From the NCBI GenBank assembly GCA_026873275.1, contig JANTUC010000012.1, positions 888,001 to 952,000 of the forward strand: 64,000 bases of DNA, given 5' to 3'. The stretch is from Pseudopithomyces maydicus. Lineage: Eukaryota > Ascomycota > Dothideomycetes > Pleosporales > Didymosphaeriaceae. The position numbers were made by a program, and so were the translations under genes. This document shows, piece after piece, positions 1 to 12,110 of this stretch (positions within the stretch are counted from its first letter, which is position 1; every line of letters begins with the position of its first letter). Under the pieces are notes generated by a model. That model did no database searches, was not told where the DNA came from, and saw only the letters and a list, made by a program, of their open reading frames with translations.

Positions 1-3000
1 TACAGGGCGGAAGACTACTAAATAGGTATTACTTATAAGAAATACCCCTCCTGTTATAATTATTATAGCATTAAGTTAAAACTAAAAGAGTCCTAAAGAG
101 CACGCTGCGCGGTTAGATAATAATTAGTAGATAATATTATAAAGATTTAATAATTTAGCTGACTATCGATAATATATTCTACTAAGTGGAAACTTAACTA
201 TTAGTAATTATTTATACACCACTTATTAGCAGTCGCCGATCGCGCGTTAAAAGATTTATTAAAAAATTCTACACGCATATAGTAATAACTTTATAAAATT
301 TATTACTATTATTATAGCGCTAAAAAGACACATTAAGTAGGATTAAAAAGTAACTTAGCTCTTTAGAGGACTCTTAGCATTAATAGAGGTCTATCTATAA
401 GTCTAGGATATATAGACCTTAGAGGAGAAATATATAAAGGAGATAACTAATACGCTTAAAAGGATAGAGGAGTGTTAGGGCCCTAACTTAATTAATAATA
501 TTATATAGTTCTACTTTTTATAGTTATAGGCGCAGCGCGACGCTCTAACTAAATTATAATATATTATTTTATAGACTAAGAATTTAATAAGTATCTATTA
601 GCTTCTATCTATCTAGATTATATATTAACTAAATAAGAGCTAGATACTAAAATCTAAGGTTAGTAAGGTATAGCACCTTATTATTATAAATATCTAGAAG
701 ATTAGGGCTGCCTTTATAATAATTTAGAAGAAAGCTAGTAAGAGTAAAATAAATAACTTTAATTAATCTAGAGCTGCACTTAACCTCTTAAATTTTTAGT
801 ATATAAATAGATTACTATAAAACTTAAAGAAGCTGAAGGGACAGTAATCCCCTATAAAGGAGTTTAAAAATAGGTGATAGCTTTAGTTTTATTTAAAGGA
901 CTTACTCTTACTTATCCTAATTAATCCCTAGAAAGGAGGGGAGCTTATAAAGATAAGTCTAAGATAGACCCCTTCTATTCCTTAAACTAAGAGTTTAGTA
1001 AGTCCTTAAATATTTATTATAGTAACCAGCTCAATTTCGCCCTATACTACTTAAATAATAGAATAGGCTATAGAGTCCTTATAGGGTTTACTTATAAGCC
1101 TAGCTAGAAAGCGCGTATAGAGAATTACCCTCCTTTATAAAGTATTAATATCGCCTATAATAGAGGCAGTACTAGACCGCCCGTCTATAATAGGCGCCTT
1201 TATTTTACTCGCCCTATTTAACCTAAAAATAGTTAGTAATATAACTCTAGTAATAGAGAATATATAGCTTTAATTAGTAAATATAGTAAAATTAGATATA
1301 AATAGACTTCTATAGAATATAAAAAGGCGTAATATATCTAAATAGCTTTTATATAGTACCCTAGAACCTTTTCTAGCTGTTATTTGCTAGGTTAGCGTTA
1401 AACAGTATAATAATTAAAAAGAAATAGTATATACAAAGTATTAGGTATTTAATTATATTAAAGGTGCCTATACTCTTTTCCTTAATAATATTATACAAGA
1501 TTAGAAGGATAAATTAATAGTATATAATTGCGTAGTATAGGAGGGTACCTATTTCTATAAATATAAGCAGCCAGATCGGCAGACGATATAACTTTTAAAA
1601 AAACTTTAAAGAAATAATTATATAAAAAGATATTAACCTATAATAAGCGGGTAAAACTACTTAAAATATAGTATAACGCTTACCACGCGGGAGTCTCTAG
1701 GGGACTAGAATACTTAAAGTATAATGCGGAATAAGACTAGATAATTTATTATAAGTATATAAAGATTATAGCTAGTTTTATAGGTTTAACTATCTAAGCT
1801 AAAAATTACGTTACTATAATATATATCCTATTAGTACTTTAGAGCCAGCCTTACTAGTAGAGTAATATAAAGGTAGGCACTATTACCTATATTCTTTAGT
1901 AATAGAGGGAACGCGGATTTTATAAAATAGATAATTTAATATTTTATTAATTTATACTAATAAAGATAATTATTATTATTAATTATTTTATAATTACTAG
2001 AACGCTAGGGCTTATACTAATAATTTAGTAGTTTTAAAATATAGGGATAATTACTTAGAATATCTTTAGTTGAGTGCTTTAAGACGACCGACTTAAGGAG
2101 ATTCTAAATAAGTTATATAATATATATAACTTCTACACTCGCTAGATTAATGGGAAATTAAACTTAGATTAATACTAGACTATATACCACTCTATTATTT
2201 AGACTATTATACAAACTAATCTAAAATATTATATCCTATATATAATGTTGCAGAAGCAGTATAAGTTAATTAACTATTTTTACTATACTAAGTTTATAAA
2301 GCCTAGGGATGCAATATATTTTTACTATATTAACTTAAATATTATGTAAGCAGTGTATAGCAACTTAGGAGTAAAGATAATATAAGAATTAGTTTTATAA
2401 GATAATAAGGATAATAAGAACTATACTAAGCTATTAAATAATTTTTATAAATACTTAGTAGAGTACTAGTAATAGTAAGATTTTAAGAACCTATTTAAGT
2501 CGGGCTATATAAAGGTATAGAAAGATAAAGAGGACTTCTCGCTTAAATAGAAGACTACTTATTCTAAGCTTAAATAGAAGAAATACTCTATTAAGACTAG
2601 AATAGTCTATATCTTAGACTTACACCTTCCCTATAGATTAATTGGCAATATAACTAAGCAGTAATATATAATACTACTATAGTTTATTCGCGTCTAGAAT
2701 AACGGATATATAATAGAGAATCTAAAAATAGGTATTTATAAGGAAATTATACTTATCTATTAGTGTTTAACTGTAGCCCCACGTACGCCCTTAGAATATT
2801 TAAATATATTTAGGGGTATTAAATAACCCTTCTTAGGCAATAGTAGGTTAGTTCTTAAAAATATAGTTATATAGGTGTTAATTTATTAAGAGCTATAGAA
2901 TAGTGCTTAGGTAAAATAGGCTCTATATAATCTGCTTAAAAGGGAGAATTTTATAAAAGAGAAATAGAAGGAGACAGTATAAGCCTATTATAATAATATT

Positions 3001-6000
3001 ACCGCCTAGGCTATTTAGATATAGAAGACCTATAAGGTGGCTAAAAAGAGGGCCTTTAGACTAGAGTCTACTAAATAATATAAGCTACTGGATTAATTAT
3101 ACTTCTCTATTTATAGGTAGTATACCGGCTTAGCGGCATTTAAAACTAGCTTTATTTAAGATAATATAATAGTAGCTTTTATATAATAGTAAGGTACTAC
3201 TAGGGAGGGTTAGAGTGTATAAAAAAGATTATACAAGAGATGATTATTGTATTCTTCTTAAAAAGGTAGGGTTATTAGTTAAATTAATATATCTACTATA
3301 GTAGAAGGATTTAAGTTCTAGTCTTTTAGTTTTATAATAGGACTATAAGATAAAAAGTTTGAGAGAATTATATTATAGGGAGGTAGTCTCCCTATAGATA
3401 AATAATTTAATTAATTAATTATATAGTATTAGGTAAGGCTTTAGTTAGTATATCTATTAGAAGAGATCCTTAATAAGAGGATTATCTTATCTTTATACCT
3501 TAGAACTTAGATAAGGACGACGATAAGGCCTTTTTACTAAATAATTTTAATTTATTATATATATTATATCGGTTCACTATACCTATATAGTAATTCCTTT
3601 AACTACTACTACTACGGGCGCCTAATATTCCTAGATTTCTTACTTTATTAGGGACGTCTGTAGGATTCTAATTAAAAATCCTTATATACACTTAGCACTA
3701 CTTTAATAATAGTTATACTAGAGGGGCGTAGTAAGTAGAAAAAGATTAAAAAAGAGTTATCTAGTAAGTATTAGTTTAACCCTATATATCTATCTATTTA
3801 TTAAGCCACTTATATAGAATATAAAGTGCTATAGTAATATAATAGATTATTATATCTAATAAAGTTTTAGGTGCCCCTGTAATAAGAGATTATAATTAAA
3901 TAAAAGTAGTCCTAAAAAGAAAGTAAGAAGCTTTAAATTTAATATAAAAAGTATTCTATCTGCGTATAGGCGCTATAATTACTACTAAAAAGATAAAGGC
4001 ATACTAAGAGGGTGTTATATAATTAATAATTATTAAGAAGGTGTATTAGTTAGATATTAACTAAGAAGGTTAAAGTTAAGAGGGTTTTTAGTTATAGAGT
4101 AAGAAGCTCTCTGTTACGAATTCCCTATTATTTACTAGACTACTACTATACTATACTTAGCTTATTATTTATATACTCCTACTACTAATTATAATTACCT
4201 ACGACTCTATTATTATTATATTTATATATATTAAATATAGCCTATGTAGTAACTCTAGTAATTAAAAATTATTTACCCTATTTAAAAGTAGTAAGGATAG
4301 ATTAAGCTTTAAGCTAATTTATTCTAGAGAGTATTAGGTACCCTTTATAAGTAGAGGATATATGCCGCAGCTGCGTGTACTAGGCCTCTTATTATACTTT
4401 AATAGTAATAACGCGATAAAGTTTCTAGAGGACTATAATTATATTATTAATTATTATTAATATAATAATCTTAATAAGCTCTTACGGCTTCTAGATTTTT
4501 ATTAAACTTAATTAAAGCGCATAATCAGGTTTATAAAGGAATTTAAAAAGAATAATTAGGAGGGCCTCTAGAAGGCTATTCTAGCTTATTAAAAGGAGAT
4601 AAATATTTTTTAAATAGTAATAAGTTAACCCTTTTTAAAGAGGTTCTATTTTAACACTTTTTAGAACCCTAAGCTGAGAATAATGTAATATTATATTAAA
4701 TTTATAGTATATATAGGGACTTATATAGAGCGAAATTAAATTTAGAAGTATAAAAAAGGTTTCTTCTTCTTTTAAGGGTTGCATTAGTAAGATAAAAAGT
4801 ATATATTATTATATATACTGTTACTTAAGCCTACGCCTAGTAACCTGCCTATATATAATATAAACGCTATCTATACTTTTATAAAGGGATTGAAGGAGTA
4901 GAGGAGGGGTATCTTAAGCTATAACCTTATATATATAAGCTAGGATGCCTAGTGTACTTATAACCTTATTTTAGCTAGGGATATAGAGCAGGTAAACTAG
5001 TATAATTACCTATAGGTCTTATTAATCACCTAATTATAGGTAGTGCCGGCGTTATTGAGTTATCCTAAAATTACCTTTAAGGCTAATAGGGATGCGGAGA
5101 TGCAGTAGTTATATAAAAATCTAAAAAGAATAAGCCTAAATGCTTAGAAAGCTATATTAATTATTAAAAAGTTAGGCTATAGGCACCTCTAGGGGATAAA
5201 GGATATTAATTAGAATATAAAATCCTTAAAATACTTCTTAAGCTAGATTATATTAAGTCGGCTAGCTAGATTGGCTACCTACTTAGGCGGTTTAAGTAGA
5301 AATACTAGACTACCTATAAACCTATTAAGGTCCCTATAAAGCTACGCTAGCCTCTAGTAAAATAGGGGGCCTCGCCTATAGCAGAACTAGTGTAGAAACG
5401 GAAACTAAACACCTAATAATAAATAGAAAAGTAATAGGGCGTGTTTTAGTTATATATTATTAGAATATAATATAGGCCATTACCCATAGCTTATTTAATT
5501 ATATAAGAGAAACTAGACCTATCACTTTTATAATTAGTTTTTTAGGTTCTCCTACTTCTAGTTTAGTAACGTAAATTACCCACTAAGAGACGTGTCTAGT
5601 ATAATTCTATTTATAGGGTAATATAAGTGGCTCCTATAGAAGGTTAAGAAGAGATTCTAAGTTACTAATTAATAGGTGTAGAACTAAATCTATTAAGAGG
5701 TTTAGCCAGAGCTATAGAGTAATATTCTATTTATAGTTTTTAAGACGCGGGTGCAGGGTAACACTATATTAAAAGTTATAATAAATAAATATAATTCTAA
5801 GGTCCTCTTTAAGGCGGCTAATATATTTAAGGATAGCTTATAAGAGGTGTATTCTACCCTCTATAATATAATTAATAATTTTAAGGAGGATTACCTTAAG
5901 GGGGATCTAAAGGAGGTAAATATATAAATTAGGTTTTAGTTATATAAACTATTACAGTCTCTATTTAGTAGTAACTTTGTCCTATTATAACCTTGTGCTT

Positions 6001-6580
6001 CTACTATAAAGGCTTAAAGGGCCTCTTAGAATAGCCTATAAAATTATACTGCTTTAGAGGCAGTATTTTATTATAATTAAAATAATATAGTTAGCTAATA
6101 AACGCCTATATTTAATCCTTCTATTCTATACCCTTCTATTAAGCAAGATACTTAGAATTTAATAACTCTACTACCTATTATATAGAGATTTAGGCTTCTA
6201 GATTCTTTTAAGCAGCCCTTAATAGACCCCTTATAGAAGTATATAGTGCCTTTAGTTAATACTCTAAATAGAGTAATAAGAGAGCCTCTGTAGTTAGAAG
6301 CCTAGTTAGATAGGAGACACTAAAGTACTAATCTAAAAACTTTTAAAGTAGATATTATTTAGAGGTTACTAAATTAAGAGGTTTAGTATTTTATTATAGA
6401 AGACTTTATCTATTATTTTAAGTTCTATTAATTGCTACGGCAAGCTATTAATTAAAAAGAGGAGACTAACTATACCTAATAGAGTAGGTTAGTCTAATTT
6501 ATAGAAGGAAACACTATATCTAAAATATATTATTTAATTAAGGTGGATGAGGTTTACTAAATTATAAATAATAAAAAGAG
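1..6580 (+). pseudogene. N-terminal (gag-like?) region of G1a polyprotein, unidentified
   Basis: I do not recognise this protein. Reading TAG/TAA as former Gln codons gives long Lys/Leu/Gln-rich stretches with no frameshift visible over hundreds of bases, for example from about 4290 to 6700, so it was once coding. The charged, Gln-rich, low-complexity character and the position upstream of the RT would fit a gag or linker region. No zinc knuckle or protease motif was found with confidence. The 1-3713 part has a parallel copy at 12111-15823 whose differences are transitions, so both copies decayed from one ancestral coding sequence. Confidence 0.45.
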
Positions 6581-6589
6581 GGGGCTGAG

Positions 6590-6632
6590 CTAATAAGATA
6601 GTATATAAGTTACTTATATACTATTCTATTAG
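6590..6632. repeat. 43-bp near-perfect palindrome (copy 1)
   Basis: The two arms, beginning CTAATA and reading on through GTATATAAGT, are inverted copies that differ only by two swapped-base pairs around the sixth to eighth base of each arm plus the central base. A second palindrome of the same length and nearly the same sequence lies at 11349-11391. On the reverse strand the similarity extends about 20 bp beyond the palindrome into GCGCTAGCGC-like sequence. Here it lies inside degraded G1a coding sequence. Confidence 0.75.
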
Positions 6633-6659
6633 CCAGTCTAATGCGCTAGCGCTAAAAGA

Positions 6660-9600
6660 GTAGAAATTAGTATATTTAGCTTAGAGGCATTTAGGACAGA
6701 ATTAAAAAATTATAAATTTTAGAGCTCTACCTAAGGAAGTTATAAAAATTAAAGAGATAGGGTATTAGGTGTTTAGTAAAAGAGACACCTAGGAGACTTA
6801 GAGAGATAATAATATTATAAAGAAGATCTAGATATAAGAGTAGAATAGTAACTTAATTATACTTATGTAAGAACTCCCTACCTTATAAATATAATTTAAT
6901 GGGGACGAGCACTAGGTAAAATATTTTATTAATATTAAGTTATAGATTAACTTAATTTAAAAGAATATAATAAGGGCGCTGCATCTAGTCTATAAGAATA
7001 CCTTAAAAGAGCGTAAGTAAAGTATACTAATATCTACAGATAAAGGAGAGTTACTAATTATAAAGACTACTTATAATATTAGGGTGCGAGTAGGGGTAGT
7101 AGTAATAGTTATTTACTTTTATATAGTAGAGAATCTAATCTAGTCTATTATTTTAAAGGTGTTATAGTGCGCAGCAGCGAGGCTAAATATATAGTATACT
7201 ATATAGGGTTAGTTATACTATCAGATATTCTCTTTTAACTTATAATAAAATGCTATCTTTATTATATCTAATCCACTCGTGTCGGGTTCAGATATATATA
7301 ACCCTTATATTATAGAAATATTAAATGTAATTATTATCTTTAACCTATAAAGTGAGAAGGATAACTCCTTTAAAGAGTTATATTAGGGAAAGTATAAGTA
7401 TGGTAAGAAAGTATAATTACCTATAACTAAAGTTAGCTATATTTATAGTTATATTTTAATTAAAGTAGATATGGAGCTGGGTAAACTATAGAACCTATAC
7501 TTTACTTAAAAACTAGAGGAAGCGGTGGACTAAAATAAAAATATAAATAGGTTGGTCGCTGACTATAAGAGGCACCTTTACACCTATATAGATATAAGCA
7601 ATATTATATAAGATATATAATAATAGGAGCGAAAGAAATAGGAGAAGCTAAAAGAATACTTACCTACCTTAGTACTCCTTTAGGAACAGCTTCTTTATTA
7701 TAATAATAAGAGATAGAGGGCGGCGAACTTAGATGTAGTTAAGTAATAAGAGGAGGTAAATACTATATATAAGAGGGTAGCTAATAAGGTTTGTCTAGTG
7801 GATATACTAAGAGACTATTAGGTAACTGGTAATTTTGAGCGATCCTAATTAAAGAAGTAGATAAATATATAAGTAGAAATAACTTTATACTTCTGCGCCG
7901 GCTCCCCTAAGACTATATAACTACTTATTTAAGAAAAGGTACACTAGGTTTACTAGAGGAATTAGATTAATAAAGGCCCAGCTTAAGGCCTCTTAATTTA
8001 GTTCTTATCTACACCTAGAAGAAGTGGCTTTAATAAAGGAGATAATATATAATTAAGAGGGGGTAATTATATTTAATTTTAGTAAAGTGGGAAGGTTCTT
8101 TTCTAATATAGTGCTACTATATTAGATCTATACTATTAAGTATATTACTTAGTAGAAGCCTACTTTCTAACCTCTAAAAAAGCTGCAGGATATAATAATA
8201 GGGATAGTATAAAAATGTATTGCGCGAGGTATTATAAAAGAGTATAATAGCTAATACTGTAATCTGTAGTTCTTAGTGCTAAAGAAGAACTCTAAGTATT
8301 AGTTTATCTTTAACGCCTAAAAGATAAATAAAGTGACTATATAAGATGCAATACTCCTACTATATATAAATAACTTCTTAGAGATATTCACTAGCAGCTT
8401 TCTAATTATACTAGTAAACTTCTTCTTAGGGTATAACTAACTAGAGCTTTATAAGAATAATTATAATATTATTGCTATTATAATAGCTAGTCTATTAGTA
8501 TAATAATGCATCCTACCCTAAGGTGCAATAAATATACCTACTATATTCCTTCGCGCCGTTCTTAAAGTCCTATAGAAATACTACCTACATGACTATACCC
8601 TATTTATTAATAATATATATATAGGGGGAATAAAAGGGGAAGTAGATTTATTATTAGTACTAAAATTATTTAGCGTCTATAAATGTGTATTAAAATATAT
8701 TTAGAAGGTAGACTAAGTCCTAGTAAATATAGAGAGGGCTAGGAGTATAATATTTAGAGTAAAGTGTTTCTAAGAAATAGATTGCCTAGTAATAGTTAGT
8801 TATAAGATTAATGCTGCAGGATAACACTCTTAAAAGTCTAAAATAGAGAAGATTCTTAATTAGCCAGTATATTACAATTAGAAGGAGGTTAGAATATTTA
8901 TAGAAATATGTGTTCACTACTAATAATAGATCTATTATTTCGCGCTAATTACGAAGCCTCTCTTCTACCTAATAAAGAAGGATATTAATTTTCTATAGGG
9001 AGAACCTTAGCAGGAAGCTATAGACAGACTTAAGTATACTATTATATTAGCGCTAGTATTAGTAACACTAAATTATAATTCTAGGCAAATAATATACCTA
9101 GGGGTAGATATAAGCGCCTAGGGAGTAAGAATAGTAATTAAATAACTAGAAGCTAACGGGAAGTATCACTCTATATAATTTAAAAGTATTATATAGTCTA
9201 TAGAATAGTAGAAGTGGCACTCCACTAAACTAGAAGTTAGGGTGGTACTATAGGCACTAAAGAAGCTATAATACTACCTCTATAAAGTGCACTTTACAAT
9301 TAAAACGGACGCTTAGATTTTAATTTACTAATTAAACTAAGTGGGTATAGAAGTGCTAGACTTATTAATAAATTAATAAATAGCTGCTATCTTGCTGTAG
9401 GACTTCAAGATTAAATATATAAAAAGAAAGAAGTATATTATTGCGGATATGCTATTCTAATATCCTTAACTAGATAGCTAGCAGCCGCCAGAAGACCCTA
9501 AGAATAACTTAGATATATATATTAACTATACTATATATAAGAGTATAAAATATAATTTATTAATCTATAGAACGCCTGCAGATAACCGTCTACTAAAGGC

Positions 9601-11115
9601 TAAGTATAAGAATAAGTTTAAGGAGATTACTTAGTACCTAGTATATTAATACGTTCCTATAAGAATATTAGCTAGGAAGAGGAGAGCGTAGAGATAATAA
9701 GCTCTAACTTTTTATTTTTTAAACTTAATACTATTTAAAAAGGCGTCTAAGAATATAGCGATAAGGAGAGTTGTAAATAATAAAATAACTTAGAAAGCTA
9801 TAATTATAAAGGTTTATACGCAGCTTAGATATTAAAATATTAATAAAACTATTACCGCTATTATCTAATAATACTAGTGGAAGGACCTCTAGGACACAGT
9901 AAAGAAATATATTACTACTTATATTAAATACTAAATCTACTTATTAAAAAGGATATAGTATATACTAACTACTATGTATAGCTAGACTCTATAGGAAAAG
10001 GTATTTATAAATATTATATATATGCCGCGCAGTAGAGGGTATTTATTTCTTATAATAGCCTAAGAGTAGATTACTAACTAGCTAAAAGTAAGAGCGCTTT
10101 ATAAAGCTAACTTAAAGAAAATTATAAAGTTCTTTTATAAAGATATTATCTATTACTAATTATAGACCTAAGAGCTTATAGTGGACGGCGGTCCTAAGAA
10201 TAGAATATAGCTTAATAAGCTAGCTTAGAGATAGAGGATAAGGAAAGTAATTATCTTAATATAGAATTCTTAAGCGAACGGCTTTATAAAATCTAATTAT
10301 ATTTTTATTATAAAGGCCTTAGTAAAGCTATAAAAAAAGTAGGTAAATAATCTTTCTATAGTGCTATTAGCGAATAGAGTATTAATTTATAAGTTTATTA
10401 GCTGCCCGCCTATATAGCTAATAATAAAATAAAATTATATTTTCCTAATAGAGCTGGAAATCTTAACTTAGTAGATACTTCTATAGAATTTAATATATAA
10501 TAGGGAATAATTACTAACTATATAAGTAGCGCAGCTAGATATTTGTAATAAGACTATTATAAAATCTAGGGAGTGTACGCGGAGAATACGACTTAAAAGA
10601 AAGGAATACTAAGATACCTATAGAAAAATCCTCTATTAGGATATTAATATAGGGAATATAGTCCTATTATAGGATTTGCTTAGGGAGGTAAATATATTTA
10701 AAAAATAAAAGCTTAACCTAAAATAGCTAGGGCTATATAGGGTAGTTAAGGTATACTAGGATTATAGTCACTATCGCCTCGCCGAATTGGATGGAGTGAA
10801 GTTTTATATAACTATATTAGGATATAAGCTTAAAATATTCTATTAATTAAAAATAGACGACGACTCTATATTACCCTTAAAACTATAGAATAATAACCTA
10901 TATTATAATAAGGACTTAAAGGATATTTAGGAAATATAGCTATAAGTAGTAGAGAGTTAATATCCTTAAAATAAGAATTCTAAACTGGTAGTGCTAGAAT
11001 ATTAATTATACTACCCTAATATTAGAATCCCCACATAGATGTCTATAGAGACAACTATTTTAAGTATTTAAAAGAGAATAATTCAGATGCCTTATTAAGT
11101 GAGAAAGAGTAATAA
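6660..11115 (+). pseudogene. G1a pol: reverse transcriptase, RNase H, integrase
   Basis: In one + frame read through stops, an RT block begins near 8208. It contains a VNFFLGY.QLEL core, then LP.GA, then LFINNIYIGG at about 8600-8625, where FINN stands for the catalytic F-x-D-D with GAT to AAT changes. A KILN.P....KEVR.FI segment at about 8840-8900 and KPL..LIKKDI mark the RT thumb and connection. RNase H follows at about 9200-9480 with KWHSTKLE, HF.IKTDA and IKYI.RKKYIIADML. Integrase-like sequence follows at about 9540-10700, including a VDGGPKN segment near 10185. The RT style (VTI.DA.L, F.GY.QLEL) matches a Gypsy lineage common in fungi. At least dozens of in-frame stops make it non-functional. 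Confidence 0.8.
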
Positions 11116-12110
11116 ATAATAATAAATAATTTAATTAGTATTTTAGAGTTAGGATTTTAGAGAAAAGAGTTAGCTTTATAATTTAGAAGTTATAAGAGAC
11201 TGCGATAAAAAAGTTTAAAAGAATTATAGGTATATAGGTGCAGAAAAAAATTCGAGTTTTAGTAATATAGTTAAGATAATAGTAGTGGGAATATTTAGTA
11301 TTTTTATAGCTTAAAATGGCGCTAGAGCGTACTAGCGTAGTGCACTAACTAATAAGATAGTATATAAGTAACCTATCTACTATCTTATTAGATAATTTAA
11401 CTTAATTAATTATACTAACCTATGCTAGACCTTTTTAGTATTATTAGTCTCTATATACTAATATATAGCGCAACTTAGCAATGGCGTAAACTTATAAAGT
11501 AAATATTCTTAAATCGGCTTAGCAATAGACGGCGTCCTAATTAATAAATTAAAAGATAGGGTAATGTTTATAATACTAATAGGCGGCCCAGCTAGATATA
11601 ATAAATAAATAGAATAGCCTATAAATAACCGCAAATAAATATACTGCTATACTATATAAGTGTAGTGTAAATATGGGAGCCTTATAAACTAAGATTAAAG
11701 GGTTAATAAGAATAGCGGTCAGGTATAAGCTAATAAAGGGATATTAAATAATAGGTCTAGCAGGGGGATAGTAAATTAGAGGGCGTATAAAAAGAGAAGT
11801 TAGATTAAAAAAGAGGATCTATAGAATAGCGATTAGAGAATAAGATATTCTACTTATTTATAGATTAGGTAGTTACTAAATAATAGTAAAGGGTAAGCGG
11901 GGGTGCAAATAGAGGCTAAAATTAAAAGAATAGTAAATAAAAGAGATCTTTCTGCTACCTGCTCTGCTTTCTCCTACTTTATAAATTTATTAACTATTTT
12001 TATTAATATTTTAACCTTAGTTATTTATTTTAAAGTGCTAGTTATCTTTAATACTTACTTAGAATTCTTAAAAGAGATAGTGTGCTAAGAATAAGTTAAA
12101 AGAGATAGCT
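10961..12110 (+). other. Junction between G1a and G1b; no gene identified
   Basis: After the pol remains fade, I see no motif-bearing protein. The stretch includes a 43-bp near-palindrome at 11349-11391. It probably contains the 3' end of G1a and the 5' end of G1b, perhaps with a shared LTR, but no TG...CA boundary can be fixed because the matching 5' sequence of G1a lies left of the window. A 61-codon open frame at 11903-12088 is hydrophobic, lacks any motif and is most likely chance. Confidence 0.4.
11349..11391. repeat. 43-bp near-perfect palindrome (copy 2)
   Basis: Same length and nearly the same sequence as 6590-6632, with a few transitions (for example CCTATC in the right arm). It is in inverted orientation relative to that copy when the flanking similarity is used to orient it. 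It sits just beyond the fading 3' end of G1a, close to the G1a/G1b junction. Confidence 0.75.

Larger units (their letters stand above)
1..11115 (+). mobile_element. G1a: long Gypsy-type LTR retrotransposon, first tandem copy, RIP-degraded
   Basis: The reading frame runs left to right through many TAA/TAG codons. Recognisable reverse transcriptase, RNase H and integrase lie at about 8200-10700, preceded by several kb of protein I cannot place. The left end is beyond the window. The right end is not sharply defined: protein-like sequence fades at about 11115 and no LTR pair was found by eye. The first 3.7 kb recurs without indels at 12111-15823 (G1b), and 8390-9970 recurs at 54085-58334 (G1c). 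A span over 11 kb is long for a fungal Gypsy element, so an undetected nested insertion is possible. Confidence 0.8.

Noticed and set aside
2130..3700. Tyrosine recombinase of a giant Starship-type element (DUF3435)
   Set aside because: The Gln/Lys-rich translation looked superficially similar, but I could not place the catalytic Arg-His-Arg-Tyr residues, and the block is linked to a Gypsy pol.
11903..12088. 61-codon open frame
   Set aside because: Hydrophobic and motif-free, no homologous copy to compare in the window, and surrounded by decayed retroelement sequence; length is within chance expectation for a locally less mutated patch.
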